The translations under genes were made by a program, and so were the position numbers. 64,000 nt of DNA, taken from positions 62,001-126,000 of the forward strand of contig CAJINA010000122.1 in NCBI GenBank assembly GCA_905176665.1. The letters are read 5' to 3'. The notes under the pieces are model-generated. The model had not been told where the DNA came from, ran no database searches, and worked only from the letters and a program-made list of their open reading frames with translations. Positions within the stretch are counted from its first letter, which is position 1. Each line of letters starts with the position of its first letter. This document shows, one piece after another, positions 40,327 to 53,382 of the stretch. Source of the stretch: Olavius algarvensis Delta 4 endosymbiont (lineage in GTDB: Bacteria; Desulfobacterota; Desulfobacteria; Desulfobacterales; CAJINA01).

Positions 40327-40560
40327 GTTGAATCTCCTACTATACTTTATGGCGCAGGGCTGACCAGATAGGCGCTTTTAGGTCGCTCCATTATTCACAT
40401 CTACAATGCCCAAGGAAGAAGCCAGGAGCAGCCAGGGCCTCCAGTTACCTCTTAGAAATGATAAATTTCAATTTTAAACAAACTTTAAAAACGGCACAGC
40501 CCTGAATATCACTTGGACTGACGGGTTAGGCGACGCGTAAACCCAAATTCCTCGTGAAAC

Positions 40561-40950
40561 TCAAATCCACCGCAAAACGGCATCAGCTGTGTCAGTAGGC
40601 TTCGTGTTGAAGCATAGCTTGGCTTGCGGAGCGTTCGCATGAACGACGTTAATCAGCTTCTCAAAGAGTATGAAGTTTCCTGCGATCGCCCGTATACCTG
40701 CACCGATGAGGATGCAATCAAACTGCTTCCGCTTGAGGCGATCTTGAACAACTGCCTCAGCAGTTTCGCCAAAATCGGTTAAGCACATCTGCACGTCGTA
40801 ACCGAGTTGAGTCAAACTGTCTTCTGCGGCTTTGAGGCCTGCTGACACCTTTGCTGCGTCCATGTCAAGGTAAGCGGCGTAGTCGGGGGATGAAAAATCG
40901 ATGAGGGTTGGTTGCAAGCCAATCACCAGGACACTTTTCTTGCCGGTCAT
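40561..40950 (-). CDS. Hypothetical protein with Rossmann-like fold
   Basis: The 129-residue protein begins with a beta-strand (KKSVLVIGLQPTLIDFSS) and alternates helices and strands, with CILIGAGIRA and AQAKLCFNTKP later, like a receiver-type or flavodoxin-like fold. No catalytic motif is recognised. Alone, start ATG 40950 with GGAGG seven bases upstream. Confidence 0.6.
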   Translation of the reverse strand: MTGKKSVLVIGLQPTLIDFSSPDYAAYLDMDAAKVSAGLKAAEDSLTQLGYDVQMCLTDFGETAEAVVQDRLKRKQFDCILIGAGIRAIAGNFILFEKLINVVHANAPQAKLCFNTKPTDTADAVLRWI

Positions 40951-41347
40951 ATCTACCTCCAGTCAGTCAGTACTTGATGGAATGCTGGCATCGCCAGCAG
41001 CAGGTGTAAGGGCAGCGCATCTGTTCAGCCGGCTAAGGTTCAAGCTGAGACGCGCGCGGTTTGTACGCGTCGATTTCCAGCGACAGGCTATGTGGTGTTA
41101 TTTCAAAATTTCAAAAGTAACCTGCTTCGCTGGGATGACACGCTCAATCACTTCGTCGACGAGCCACTGAGAGGGCCTGCATGGGTTTATGCAATGTGAT
41201 CATTTAGTGGGGTTCGACCCATTTCCTATTCTGGTATAAAAAGTATTGAATTCATATGCTTGTGTGATTTTGACAAACCATTTTGCTTAACCGATCTTAT
41301 TTTCCAAACGATTTCGAACCTATCGCTTTCAATAGATTGAAAAAAAT
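40951..41347. other. Gene-free region
   Basis: The 397 bp have no convincing gene on either strand, no repeat of the two families seen here and no clear hairpin with a T-run. Confidence 0.4.
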
Positions 41348-41665
41348 TCAGGGGAGATCTTCTGGATTGTAAGTCTCAAAGTCGCCGGTCTCATAAAAGC
41401 GGCAGGGATTGTCCTGGTCGTCAACTACCGTAATATTGTAGAGTGCGTCGGGTGCCCCGGCTTCGAACGCAGGTACGGTTGCCTGCCAGAGTTTCCAGGC
41501 ATATCGCCAGGCGGTAACATCGGAGTTCAGTGGAGCCTCTTCCAGTGGAGGGGAATAGCGGACCTCTATCCCGTTTTTCGTCTTCTTCTGAAATTTTACA
41601 CGAAATCCGCGAGGCTTGCGAACCCATCCGTTTTCAATGATTTTCAACCCGTCAGTAATTTTCAT
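41348..41665 (-). CDS. Hypothetical protein, 105 residues
   Basis: A soluble, acidic-ended protein with several aromatic residues (a WRYAWKLWQ segment near 65) and no recognisable motif. It lies 24 bases after... on the same strand as the MscS gene and could share its transcript. The start ATG has a CGGGAGG ribosome-binding site. Function not recognised. Confidence 0.55.
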   Translation of the reverse strand: MKITDGLKIIENGWVRKPRGFRVKFQKKTKNGIEVRYSPPLEEAPLNSDVTAWRYAWKLWQATVPAFEAGAPDALYNITVVDDQDNPCRFYETGDFETYNPEDLP

Positions 41666-41689
41666 GATGCCTCCCGGCGATAAGTGTAT

Positions 41690-42574
41690 TCATATGTCCC
41701 AGCTATAACCAGGTTGCGGATCTTTACTTTGAGAGCGTAGTTCCTTACCGGATGATTCGCCCGTAGCGCCCCTTTGTATATCGTTTGATTCGATGCGCAG
41801 GTCTAAATGGGGGAAGGCAAATTGAATCCCTTCGTTGTCGAAAATCAGCTTGGTTTTTTCAATCAGTTCGCAACGCGCCGTCCAGTACTCTTTGTTATCC
41901 ACCCAGCAGCGGCCCCCCAGATCCACACCGCTAGCGCCCAGATTCATGACATATACAACCGGGGCCGGCTTACTTTTTACTCTGGGATCCTGGACCATGA
42001 TCCTTTCCAGGGTCCGCTTTGCTTTCAGCAGATTCTGATCGTAGCGGACACTCAGATCGATCTTAACGCGACGGGTCTTGGTGAAATGGTAATTGATGAC
42101 GATGTCATCCAGGATTTGCCGGTTGGGCACAAAGAAAGTCTTGCCGTCGAATGTCTTCAGACGGGTATTGAGAAAGGAGATGGCTTCCACCTTGCCCAGC
42201 AGTTCGCCCGCTTTGACGGTATTTCCAACCCGAAAGGGCAAAGTCGGAATCAGCGGCCGTAAAAAAACCATGACCCCAATGACAACGAGGACAACAATGG
42301 CTGTAAGACGTACTACATTCTCGGGTGGGGCGCCCATTTCGACTGCAGTGCCCATAATGGTGAAGGCCACAATAACGATATAGATCGACCGGCACATAAG
42401 CGGGAAAGCCTTGCTGTCCGGGTGAAGTCTTTTCATTCTGCGGTCTAGAATGTTATGAATCCACCTGGCGACCAAAAGACCACAGATCATGATGGTCAAA
42501 GCAAGTACAATTGAAGTGCCATATTGGGTCAATGTTTCGCCGAGTAGCCGTAGCTGCGACATTTCATTTTGCAT
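41690..42574 (-). CDS. Small-conductance mechanosensitive channel (MscS family)
   Basis: The 294-residue protein has three membrane helices (about 17-36, 62-82, 90-110) and a beta domain beginning with the family motif FRVGNTVKAG and VEAISFLNTRLKTFDGKTFFVPN. A C-terminal alpha/beta domain follows to about 260, then a polar tail. The third helix is hydrophobic but without the usual Gly/Ala pore pattern of E. coli MscS. It releases solutes on osmotic downshock. Confidence 0.88.
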   Translation of the reverse strand: MQNEMSQLRLLGETLTQYGTSIVLALTIMICGLLVARWIHNILDRRMKRLHPDSKAFPLMCRSIYIVIVAFTIMGTAVEMGAPPENVVRLTAIVVLVVIGVMVFLRPLIPTLPFRVGNTVKAGELLGKVEAISFLNTRLKTFDGKTFFVPNRQILDDIVINYHFTKTRRVKIDLSVRYDQNLLKAKRTLERIMVQDPRVKSKPAPVVYVMNLGASGVDLGGRCWVDNKEYWTARCELIEKTKLIFDNEGIQFAFPHLDLRIESNDIQRGATGESSGKELRSQSKDPQPGYSWDI

Positions 42575-42826
42575 TTGTGGCGTTCTCCCTGTTCCTCACT
42601 ATCTAAAATGAAGGCATAGATCTTTTTACCACCCTCTATGCATAAAGTGCCAGCTGGTTCAATCTGCCCTTTGACTATCCAGGCAATGTAAAAAAACAAC
42701 GCTGATAGATACAAACCCCAACAAAAAACGGCATTCTACTATAGTCGTAAAAGGTTGCCTCAACCGGTGGGGCCCACTTATCCAACTGCCGGGTCTCATG
42801 GTTTTCACTAAGGCTGCAGACCGTCT

Positions 42827-43291
42827 TCACTTCAACACATCCGGCCAGTTTACGTTGGCTTTTTGGATGTACCCCGGTATATCCGTTTCCCATCTTTTTT
42901 TGACCGCAACGCTATAGTTGAGATAGAGCTTACCGGCTACAATCCGCCAGGCGTTTTCGGGATCGACACTGGCCGTGTATCCCTGTGAAACGGCCCAGGC
43001 ACAATACCCGCCGTAGCGGGGGGCATATCGTTCCGGGTCGGCCTTGAAGAGGTCCCGATGGGTTGCATTGGCAAAGCGCCACCTGGCACCCTTCCAAACG
43101 AATTCAAAATTACTTGACCCCTCAAGGGGTCGCCCTTTTTCGTGATAGGCAACCGGATCGTAGCCCCGAATGGCAAGTCCCGCCTGGTCTGTATAGACTT
43201 CATTTTTTGCCTGGACCGTCGCGGGGACCACCAGGCCGATAAGCATAACTGTGGCGGTTACCAAGATAACTGTGTGTGCTTTGCTGTCCAT
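42827..43291 (-). CDS. Exported YHS-domain protein
   Basis: The 154-residue protein has a signal peptide (VTATVMLIGLVVPATVQA) and a YHS-like domain with GYDPVAYHEKGRP (about 45), FVWKGARWRFANATHRDLFKADPERYAPRYGGYCAW (about 65-105). This differs from the short metal YHS proteins and matches the YHS 'GYDPVAY' family, exported and of unknown function, often beside oxidoreductases. The ATG at 43291 has GAGGT upstream and is ten bases after the stop of the DEP-flavoprotein gene, so they form an operon. Confidence 0.8.
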   Translation of the reverse strand: MDSKAHTVILVTATVMLIGLVVPATVQAKNEVYTDQAGLAIRGYDPVAYHEKGRPLEGSSNFEFVWKGARWRFANATHRDLFKADPERYAPRYGGYCAWAVSQGYTASVDPENAWRIVAGKLYLNYSVAVKKRWETDIPGYIQKANVNWPDVLK

Positions 43292-43301
43292 TTTGCTTAC
43301 C

Positions 43302-45296
43302 TCATCGTCTAATGGCCATGAGACCACTGAATATGCTCTTAATGGTCGGCGTCAAGCGCCCGCGGTTGTAGGCATCTCCACATTGGCGAATCGCTTCGGC
43401 CGCAGTGGGGTAAGGATGAATCACATTGGCCAGTTTGCCCAGTCCCATGCCGGCCTGCATGGCCACGGTGATCTCGCTGATCATATCGCCGGCATGGCTG
43501 CCGACGATGGTGGCCCCCAGGATCTGGTCACTGCCCTGCTTGACATGGATCTTAACAAAACCGGCGGTCTCACCGTCGACAATGGCCCGGTCCACTTCGT
43601 CGAAGGACCGGCTGACGGTTGTATAGGCGATCTCTTTTTCTTCCAGATCGTTTTCATATAGCCCCACATGGGCCACCTCGGGATCCGTGTAGGTAGCCCA
43701 CGGAATGAGAAGATCGGAAAACTTGTCGCGTCCGAAAAATAGGGCGTTGCGGATCACCAGGCGGGCGCCGAAGTCGGCCATATGGGTGAACTGGTATTTG
43801 CTGGCCACATCGCCTACGGCGAATACATTGGGATTGCTGGTTTGCATTTTCGCATTGACCGCGATGCCCATGCGGGCATCATAATCTATTCCGGCCGTGT
43901 CGAGCCCCAGGCCGGCAACTGTCGGCTTACGACCCGCGGCAACCAGAAGGGCGTCGAATTCCATACGGCGTTCGGTACCCTCTGCGTCCAGCACCATGGT
44001 CACGGCCCGGCTTCCGTTCACCTCCCGGCGTTCCACCCGATTGTAGCGTGCGTGGTGGACAAATTGGACACCGTCTGCTTGAAGGGCTTCACCGACAAGC
44101 TTGGCCGCCTCGGGGTCCTCCTTGGGCAGGATCTTGGCGCTGCGCGAAAACACCGTCACCTGTGACCCAAAACGTTGAAACGCCTGAGCCAGCTCCAGCC
44201 CGATGGGGCCGGCGCCAATGACCGCCAGGCGTTTGGGCAGTTCGGCCATATTGAAGATACTGGCATTGGTGAGATAGGGGGCCGCTTGCAGACCGGGAAT
44301 CGACGGGATGGCCGCCGTACCACCGGTCGCCACGACCGCCTTTTTAAAGTTGAGGGTTTTCCCGTTCACCTCGATCTGGTTCTTGCCGATGAAGCGTCCC
44401 TTGCCGATAAAGACATCAACACCCAACTTGTGGGCAAAACGTTCGGCTGAATCTACCGGAGCAATCTGCGCCCGCAAACGGCGCATCCGCTCCATTACGA
44501 AGGGAAAATCCACCGAGACCTCGCCTTCGATGCGTACCCCGAATCTGTCTGCCCGGCGAACAGCGGCAGCCGCTTTGGCACAGCGCAGCAGGGCCTTGGA
44601 GGGCACACAGCCCACGGTCAGGCAATCACCGCCCATAAGATGTGCTTCGATGAGAGCCACCCGGGCACCCACACCGGCCGCGCCGGCCGAAGACACCAGG
44701 CCACCGGCCCCGGCACCGATGACAACCAGGTTATAGACCTTCTTGGGGGTCGGATCGATCCACGCCTTGGGGTGCAGGTGATCTAAAAAGCGGATGTTGT
44801 GTTCATCCAGCGGCGAGACGCCACAGGCTTCCAGATCTTCCTGGGCAAAGTCGGCCAGTTGGGGGTCGCGTTCGGGTACGGCGGGCTGGAGCGATAGTTG
44901 CGATTCGTCCCGCTGGGTAAGCGGTGCGATGAAATCCGCCCAGCGCACCATGGTTCCATCGGGCCGGCGGGCCACCTGGCCGTGGTCTTCGTCCTCAGCG
45001 AAGCGGTAGAAGAGGTATTTGTTCTCGAAGGAGTGGGCCTGATGGACGTGGTGAAAAACCCCTGCGTCGAGAAGCAGATTGCCGATCCGGATCGCATCGG
45101 CGGCGTTACTGGCGATACCCTCTTCAACCAGGGCCGCAACGGCCTCCTCTCCGACAAAACAGGTTTCGTATTTTTTGGGTGGAATCCCGTAGGTGCGATC
45201 CTGGATGTCGAATAGTTCTTTTATCCGCCGGGTGAGATCCTCGCGACGCTCTCCGTTAAAACGGGCCCTCATTTCTTCGTGGTTATCCGCTGTCAT
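43302..45296 (-). CDS. DEP-domain fused to mercuric-reductase-like flavoprotein
   Basis: The 664-residue protein has an N-terminal DEP domain (about 20-103), a linker, and a full pyridine-nucleotide-disulfide oxidoreductase. The latter has the FAD loop VVIGAGAGGL (191-200), the redox pair C225-x4-C230 (GGDCLTVGCVPSK), the NAD loop AVIGAGPIGLE (about 358), and the C-terminal dimerisation domain with HPYPTAAEA. The C-terminal Cys pair of MerA is absent and there is no HMA domain, so Hg(II) is not a likely substrate; similar 'mercuric reductase-like' proteins act on unknown disulfides. The DEP addition is unusual. The ATG overlaps glk by 14 bases. Confidence 0.85.
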   Translation of the reverse strand: MTADNHEEMRARFNGERREDLTRRIKELFDIQDRTYGIPPKKYETCFVGEEAVAALVEEGIASNAADAIRIGNLLLDAGVFHHVHQAHSFENKYLFYRFAEDEDHGQVARRPDGTMVRWADFIAPLTQRDESQLSLQPAVPERDPQLADFAQEDLEACGVSPLDEHNIRFLDHLHPKAWIDPTPKKVYNLVVIGAGAGGLVSSAGAAGVGARVALIEAHLMGGDCLTVGCVPSKALLRCAKAAAAVRRADRFGVRIEGEVSVDFPFVMERMRRLRAQIAPVDSAERFAHKLGVDVFIGKGRFIGKNQIEVNGKTLNFKKAVVATGGTAAIPSIPGLQAAPYLTNASIFNMAELPKRLAVIGAGPIGLELAQAFQRFGSQVTVFSRSAKILPKEDPEAAKLVGEALQADGVQFVHHARYNRVERREVNGSRAVTMVLDAEGTERRMEFDALLVAAGRKPTVAGLGLDTAGIDYDARMGIAVNAKMQTSNPNVFAVGDVASKYQFTHMADFGARLVIRNALFFGRDKFSDLLIPWATYTDPEVAHVGLYENDLEEKEIAYTTVSRSFDEVDRAIVDGETAGFVKIHVKQGSDQILGATIVGSHAGDMISEITVAMQAGMGLGKLANVIHPYPTAAEAIRQCGDAYNRGRLTPTIKSIFSGLMAIRR

Positions 45297-46329
45297 GACT
45301 ATCTCCGTTTATCGCTGCCAATTCATAGGCCCGCTGGGCCGCTCCGAAAAGCGCTGCTCTATCTTCGCAAATGACTTGGACGGGAATGGCCTGCATGAAG
45401 TCGCTGAAACGCCCCTTTGATATGAATCCCTCCATGAAGGCAGCCGTCCGCAGGGCCGGTAAAATCTTGGGCGGGATGCCGCCTCCCAAAAAGACACCCC
45501 CGGTAGCCATGCCGGTGAGCGCCAGGTTGCCCGCCACCGCACCGAAGATGCGGCAAAAAAACTGCAGCGCCTCCCGGCAAAGCGCATCATCATCAGCGAG
45601 CGCATAGCGCGTGATGACCGCGGCCGGGTCCTGAGTAACCATGGCCTGCCGAACCGCCGGTATCGGTTCGCGCGTATCTCTGGCCCGCAGCCATTCGAAG
45701 ATATTGACCAGTCCCTGGCCGGAGAGGACGCGCTCTACGCTGACATGCCCAAACCGCTGATGGCAAAAGCGCCAAAGATCGGCTTCGGCTTCATCGTTCG
45801 GGGCGAAGTCGGCATGCCCACCCTCGGACGCCACCGGTTGGTAGCGGCCGCGCTCAGCGATCATCAGCGCCAGGCCCAGGCCGGTTCCCGGCGCGATTAC
45901 GGCCAGGTTGCCACCAAGTTTGGGATCACCCTGATTCAGGCTGGTCAGTACAGATGGATTCAAGCGTGGGGCGGCGATGGCAGTCGCCACCAGATCGTTG
46001 ACGAGCTGAACATGCTGCCAGCCGAACGCCCGGCGTAAGCTCGCTTCGGATACGGACCAATCAAGATTCGGTAGGTTGGCGGCACCGGCGACTACCGAAC
46101 CGGCGACACCGAAACAGGCCGCCGATACCGAAACAGCTTGCTGCGCCAGCAAATGGGCAATCATCTCTCCCAATCCACTCGCCTCCCGGCTGGAATAGGT
46201 GGCGCTATCAATTTTATTGAGACCGCCGTCTTGCGGTTGGAAGAGCCCCAGGTTGGTCTTGGTTCCGCCGATATCGCCGGCAAGAATTACGATGTCTCTT
46301 TCGGGAACCTGTTTGGGTTCTTTCGGCAT
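45283..46329 (-). CDS. glk: Glucokinase
   Basis: The 348-residue protein is of the bacterial Glk (Pfam Glucokinase) type: phosphate loop LAGDIGGTKTNLGL (about 16-29), PNLDW, the substrate segment VNDLVATA, the GTGLGLA loop (about 147), SEGGHADFAP with catalytic/zinc-like His, and GGVFLGGGIPPK near 280. It phosphorylates glucose with ATP to glucose-6-phosphate, the entry to the zwf pathway encoded nearby. In an operon with the DEP-flavoprotein (14-base overlap). Confidence 0.94.
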   Translation of the reverse strand: MPKEPKQVPERDIVILAGDIGGTKTNLGLFQPQDGGLNKIDSATYSSREASGLGEMIAHLLAQQAVSVSAACFGVAGSVVAGAANLPNLDWSVSEASLRRAFGWQHVQLVNDLVATAIAAPRLNPSVLTSLNQGDPKLGGNLAVIAPGTGLGLALMIAERGRYQPVASEGGHADFAPNDEAEADLWRFCHQRFGHVSVERVLSGQGLVNIFEWLRARDTREPIPAVRQAMVTQDPAAVITRYALADDDALCREALQFFCRIFGAVAGNLALTGMATGGVFLGGGIPPKILPALRTAAFMEGFISKGRFSDFMQAIPVQVICEDRAALFGAAQRAYELAAINGDSHDSG

Positions 46330-46497
46330 GGTTTCGTCTCCTGATCGGCAGCGACACTAATAGCTTTACCCTTCTTCGGGCAGCGGTGTTAATCGGTACG
46401 CCAGCACTCTCCAGGGTAAGGCTATTCATCACGACCATGATTTATTCATTGGGGGCGGCACTGCGTCCATCCACCTATGGCGATTATTCTGCCTTTT

Positions 46498-49188
<2,691 letters not shown>

Positions 49189-49280
49189 CGCCTGTCTCCC
49201 TTGCCGTTGGTCGCCTCGCTAACGCCTGCTGCCAGAGGACGCTGGCTGGCGTGAACAAATCGAGGCTCGGCCGCGGGTGT

Positions 49281-50735
49281 TCAAATGTTGTAGGTTGTTG
49301 ATGCGGTGGTACCCCCACGGCCGGTCCAATTGGTATGGAAAAACATGCCCCTGGGCTGGTCGATCCGTTCATATGTATGGGCCCCGAAATAATCGCGCTG
49401 CGCCTGCAACAGGTTGGCCGGAAGTCGTTGTGAACGATAGCCGTCATAGTAGGCCAGGGCCGAACTGATCGCCGGCAGAGGAATGCCCAGTTGCACCGCC
49501 GTGGCAACCACCCGCCGCCAGCTGTCCTGGGCATTTGCCAGGGCCTGACTGAAAAACGGATCCAGGAGCAAATTGGGCAGTCCCGGGTCGGTGTCGAAAG
49601 CCGCCTTGATGTTGTCGAGAAACGCCGAGCGAATGATACAGCCCCCCCGCCACATCTGGGCGATCCCGCCGTAGTTGAGGTTCCAGCCCTGCTCGGCTGT
49701 CACAGCCCGCATGACCTGATACCCCTGGGCATAGGACACGATCTTTGAGGCATACAACGCCTGTTCCAAAGCTGCTACCAGCTCATCACGATCGCCGGTA
49801 AAGGAGATTTGCGGGCCCTTCAGTACTTGGGCGGCGGCCACGCGTTCATCCTTGAGGGCCGACAGGCAGCGGGCAAAGACTGCTTCTCCGATGAGGGTCA
49901 AAGGCTGGCAGGCGCCGATGGCATACCCAACCGTCAACTTGCCGGTGCCTTTCTGGCCCGCCGTGTCAAGGATCTGATCCAGCACGGCGTCATTATTCTC
50001 ATCCCGGAAGGCAAGGGTGTCGCGGGCGATCTCAATCAGGTAGGAATCGAGCGGACCTTGATTCCAGGCAGCGAAAACAGCCGCCATTTCGTCATTGGTA
50101 AGCCCCAAACCCACTTCCATCAATTGATAGGTCTCGCCGATGAGTTGCATGTCGCCGTACTCGATGCCATTGTGCACCATTTTTACAAAATGGCCCGCAC
50201 CGCGCTCGCCGACCCAGTCGCAACAGGGCTCCCCATTCTCCGTATATGCACAGATCTTCTGGAAAATCGGCCGGATGGACTCCCAGGCCGCAACTGACCC
50301 CCCCGGCATGATGGATGGCCCCAATAGGGCGCCCTCTTCACCGCCGGATATGCCGGTCCCGATGTAGAGCAGTCCCTCGCGCTCTGCGGCTTCCACACGC
50401 CGATTGGTGTCGAAGTAATTCGAATTGCCACCATCGATGATGATATCCCCCGGCTCGAGATAAGGCACCACCGCATCAACGAAGGCATCCACGGCCGCAC
50501 CGGCCTTGATCATGCACATGACCTTGCGCGGCCGCTTCAAATGACCGACGAGCTCAGCAACCGTGTAACTGCCCATAATGTTTTTCCCGGTGGCACGACC
50601 ATTAAGAAAATCATCTACTTTGCTGGTGGTACGGTTGAAGCAGGCCACGGTAAAGCCTTTGCTCTCGATATTCAAAATCAGGTTCTCACCCATGACGGCC
50701 AGCCCAACAAGGCCAATATCAGCTTGCTTGTTCAT
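49281..50735 (-). CDS. gnd: 6-phosphogluconate dehydrogenase (decarboxylating)
   Basis: The 484-residue protein is the long NADP-linked form: GLAVMGENLILNIESKG, FNRTTSKVDDF, IIDGGNSNYFDT, GISGGEEGALLGPSIMPGG, the substrate loop GHFVKMVHNGIEYGDMQ, and the C-terminal HTNWTGRGG. It converts 6-phosphogluconate to ribulose-5-phosphate, CO2 and NADPH. 52 bases after zwf, so co-transcribed. Confidence 0.97.
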   Translation of the reverse strand: MNKQADIGLVGLAVMGENLILNIESKGFTVACFNRTTSKVDDFLNGRATGKNIMGSYTVAELVGHLKRPRKVMCMIKAGAAVDAFVDAVVPYLEPGDIIIDGGNSNYFDTNRRVEAAEREGLLYIGTGISGGEEGALLGPSIMPGGSVAAWESIRPIFQKICAYTENGEPCCDWVGERGAGHFVKMVHNGIEYGDMQLIGETYQLMEVGLGLTNDEMAAVFAAWNQGPLDSYLIEIARDTLAFRDENNDAVLDQILDTAGQKGTGKLTVGYAIGACQPLTLIGEAVFARCLSALKDERVAAAQVLKGPQISFTGDRDELVAALEQALYASKIVSYAQGYQVMRAVTAEQGWNLNYGGIAQMWRGGCIIRSAFLDNIKAAFDTDPGLPNLLLDPFFSQALANAQDSWRRVVATAVQLGIPLPAISSALAYYDGYRSQRLPANLLQAQRDYFGAHTYERIDQPRGMFFHTNWTGRGGTTASTTYNI

Positions 50736-50787
50736 GGTGTTTCCTTTCGTTTCCCAGTCGCCAGGGAATCCGGGCGCTTTTTATGTT

Positions 50788-52248
50788 TTAATCACAGGGC
50801 AGCCCGCAACAGCCCATCCGCCAGGCATGATCATCCTTGGCCAATAAGTCATCAGCCGCCTCCGGCCCCCAACTGCCCCGGGGATAGACGTGCAACGGTG
50901 AGGCTTCGGGATCAGTGGGCCAGCCGGACATAATCGGATCGACCAATCGCCAGGATGTCTCAATACCGTCATTGCGGGCAAACAGGGCGGCATCGCCTTT
51001 CAGGGCATCCAGGAGGAGCCGTTCATACGCGTCCGGCAGTACGATGTCTGGAAAGGCATCGTGATAGGAATGGCTCATGTTGGCCGAGCGGGATTCGGCC
51101 ACCGTATCCGGCACCTTGGTCTCGAAACGCAGCTGGAGGCCTTCGTCCGGCTGGATGCAGATGGAGAGAAAGTTGGGCGTAAAGCACGCTTGGCGGCCCA
51201 GCTGGAAGATCACATCCGGCGGCGGCTGAAACTCGACAATGATGGTACTGCCCTTGGCGGGCATGGCCTTGCCGGAACGCAGGTAGAAGGGAACCCCTTG
51301 CCAGCGCCAATTGTCGATAAATAGTCGCAGGGCGGCATACGTGGCCGTCTGCGAGTCTGCCGCCACGCCGCTGCTCTCGCGATAGCCGGCGTGCTGACCG
51401 CGTACGCTGTCCTCCAGGGAGATAGGGCGTACCGTCCCAAGCACCTTGACCTTTTCGTTGCGGATGGCATCGGCGTCCAGGGACGCCGGTGGTTCCATGG
51501 TCACCAGGGCCAGCAGCTGCATCAAATGATTCTGGAACATGTCACGCAGCACCCCGGCCTTGTCGTAATAGCCGCCGCGACGGCCTACATCCACGCTCTC
51601 GGCAACGGTGATCTGGACATTGGCCACGTAGCGCCGATTCCAGACCGGCTCGAAAAAAGTATTGGCAAAGCGCAGGAAAAGAATATTTTGGGCAGTCTCT
51701 TTGCCAAGATAGTGGTCGATACGGAAGACCTGGTGCTCGGCAAACGCTGCATGCACCCGCTGGTTCAAAGTCATGGCCGAATCAAGGTTCCGACCGAAGG
51801 GCTTTTCGATGATAATCCGGCGCTGACCGGACGCTTCACCGGCCATCCCGGCTGCGCCCAGGTGGTCACAGACGGGCCCGTAAAAGTCAGGCGCCGTCGC
51901 CAGGTAGTAAAGGCGGTCGGCCGCGCCATTCTCCATCTCGCGCAAGTGCGCATCGAGCTCGGTGTAATCCGCGGGCGCATCCAGGTTCCCTTTGAGGTAG
52001 CTGATGCGCTGGGCAAAATCGCGCCAGAGGTCGGCATCGGATCCTGCACCGAATTGCGCAACGCCGCCGGCCAAGTGATCCCTGAAGGTGTCGTCACTCC
52101 AATCCCGACGGGCAAAGCCAACGATACGCACACCATTATCGAGCCGGCGTTTCCGGAAGTTGTTGTATAGGGCCGGTATGAGCTTGCGGCGTGTCAGGTC
52201 TCCGGAAGCGCCGAAGATCACGATTGTGCAGGCTTTATCTGAATTCAT
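50788..52248 (-). CDS. zwf: Glucose-6-phosphate 1-dehydrogenase
   Basis: The 486-residue protein has the nucleotide loop [11 protein letters not shown] (15-25), the substrate site [13 protein letters not shown] (about 180) and [11 protein letters not shown]. It makes 6-phosphogluconolactone and NADPH. The complete motif set marks it as functional. Between pgl and gnd in the same direction. Confidence 0.97.
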   Translation of the reverse strand: MNSDKACTIVIFGASGDLTRRKLIPALYNNFRKRRLDNGVRIVGFARRDWSDDTFRDHLAGGVAQFGAGSDADLWRDFAQRISYLKGNLDAPADYTELDAHLREMENGAADRLYYLATAPDFYGPVCDHLGAAGMAGEASGQRRIIIEKPFGRNLDSAMTLNQRVHAAFAEHQVFRIDHYLGKETAQNILFLRFANTFFEPVWNRRYVANVQITVAESVDVGRRGGYYDKAGVLRDMFQNHLMQLLALVTMEPPASLDADAIRNEKVKVLGTVRPISLEDSVRGQHAGYRESSGVAADSQTATYAALRLFIDNWRWQGVPFYLRSGKAMPAKGSTIIVEFQPPPDVIFQLGRQACFTPNFLSICIQPDEGLQLRFETKVPDTVAESRSANMSHSYHDAFPDIVLPDAYERLLLDALKGDAALFARNDGIETSWRLVDPIMSGWPTDPEASPLHVYPRGSWGPEAADDLLAKDDHAWRMGCCGLPCD

Positions 52249-52626
52249 GTTTCTTGTCCTTGCGGCTAGTTCAATTAGGGTTGAATAGGGCTGGTGTAAT
52301 TTAGAGATTATCTCAATAGCGAAGATCCTCTTCCGGGGCTTTTATAAAGGAACGAAGCTTCTTCGTGAGAATCGAAGACAGGCCCCCTAAAGCAAATCAG
52401 ATGAACATCTGTCGCAGAAACAGGCAACGCCTTACACAAAAAACCGGGATAGGTAGAAGTTCCTTGCGCAGGTAGGTACCGGCAGCGCCGGACCATGCGT
52501 ATTTGCGGCCACACCATAAAGCCGTGTTTGCCGCCAAATGAGATCCGGCCCGGCTGAGAGCCTCATATTACGGGACCCAACCGGCTTCGCATGTATAAGC
52601 GGACTATGTGTCCGAAGCTGAACTGG
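52249..52626. other. Gene-free region between pgl and zwf
   Basis: The 378 bp show no convincing gene or repeat. It probably holds a promoter for zwf-gnd, but none was identified. Confidence 0.4.
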
Positions 52627-53382
52627 TTATTGAACGGGCTGAACACCTGCAGCCGCAGCACGGTCAATAAACCACCGCATGTTCCCATTGGAGGGTTTCA
52701 CCCACCCGGCGGGCAGGGTCTTCGAATCCGGCGATGGATGTAGGATCTGCGCAACGATGTCTGCTTTGCCCGGCCCGGTGGCCACCCAGGCGATATTGCG
52801 CGCCTGGTTGATCACCGGCAGGGTCAGGGCAATTCGGTTCGGTGGTGGTTTAGGGGCGTTCGTAACAGGCGCGACCCAAGCCCGCGTTTCGCGTAAAACC
52901 GGATGGCCTGGAAACAAAGAAGCCGTGTGGCCGTCGGGGCCGATGCCGAGCAGGATGAGATCGAAGCGTGGGTACTGGTCGAAACCCGGATTGAGTACCG
53001 CTTCAAGGGCGGTCTCATAATTTTGAGCTGTCTTGTCTAAAGGTTGCGCTGTATCCATGGCATGGACCTGGTTTTCGGGAATGGGAACGCGGCCTAAAAA
53101 GCGTTTCATTGCCTCGCCATAGTTGGATTCATTGCTGCTTTGCGGTACCCACCGTTCATCAGCCCAAAAGAGATGCCACCGCGACCAATCGACATCGCCG
53201 TTCGTAAGCGCTTGGTCGAGTGCGCGGGCCATGATGTCGATAAGTGAGCCACCCGATAGTGCCATGCAAAATTGCGCCCGTGAATTTACGGAAAGCGCCG
53301 CCAATTGAGTTATATAGGCCGTTAAGCCACCCGATAGTGCCCGGTGGTCGTCGTATACACTCAGTTGTGTTAATCTACTCAC
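52627..53382 (-). CDS. pgl: 6-phosphogluconolactonase
   Basis: The 251-residue protein is of the DevB/NagB-like type: ALSGGSLI (about 43), WHLFWADERWVPQSSNESNYG (about 74-94), LLGIGPDGHTASLFPG (about 145-160). It hydrolyses 6-phosphogluconolactone, completing the oxidative branch with zwf and gnd. Confidence 0.94.
   Translation of the reverse strand: MSRLTQLSVYDDHRALSGGLTAYITQLAALSVNSRAQFCMALSGGSLIDIMARALDQALTNGDVDWSRWHLFWADERWVPQSSNESNYGEAMKRFLGRVPIPENQVHAMDTAQPLDKTAQNYETALEAVLNPGFDQYPRFDLILLGIGPDGHTASLFPGHPVLRETRAWVAPVTNAPKPPPNRIALTLPVINQARNIAWVATGPGKADIVAQILHPSPDSKTLPAGWVKPSNGNMRWFIDRAAAAGVQPVQ

Noticed and set aside
43302-45296. True mercuric reductase (merA) and a mer operon
   Set aside because: The C-terminal Cys pair and HMA domain are missing, and there is no merR, merT or merP nearby.
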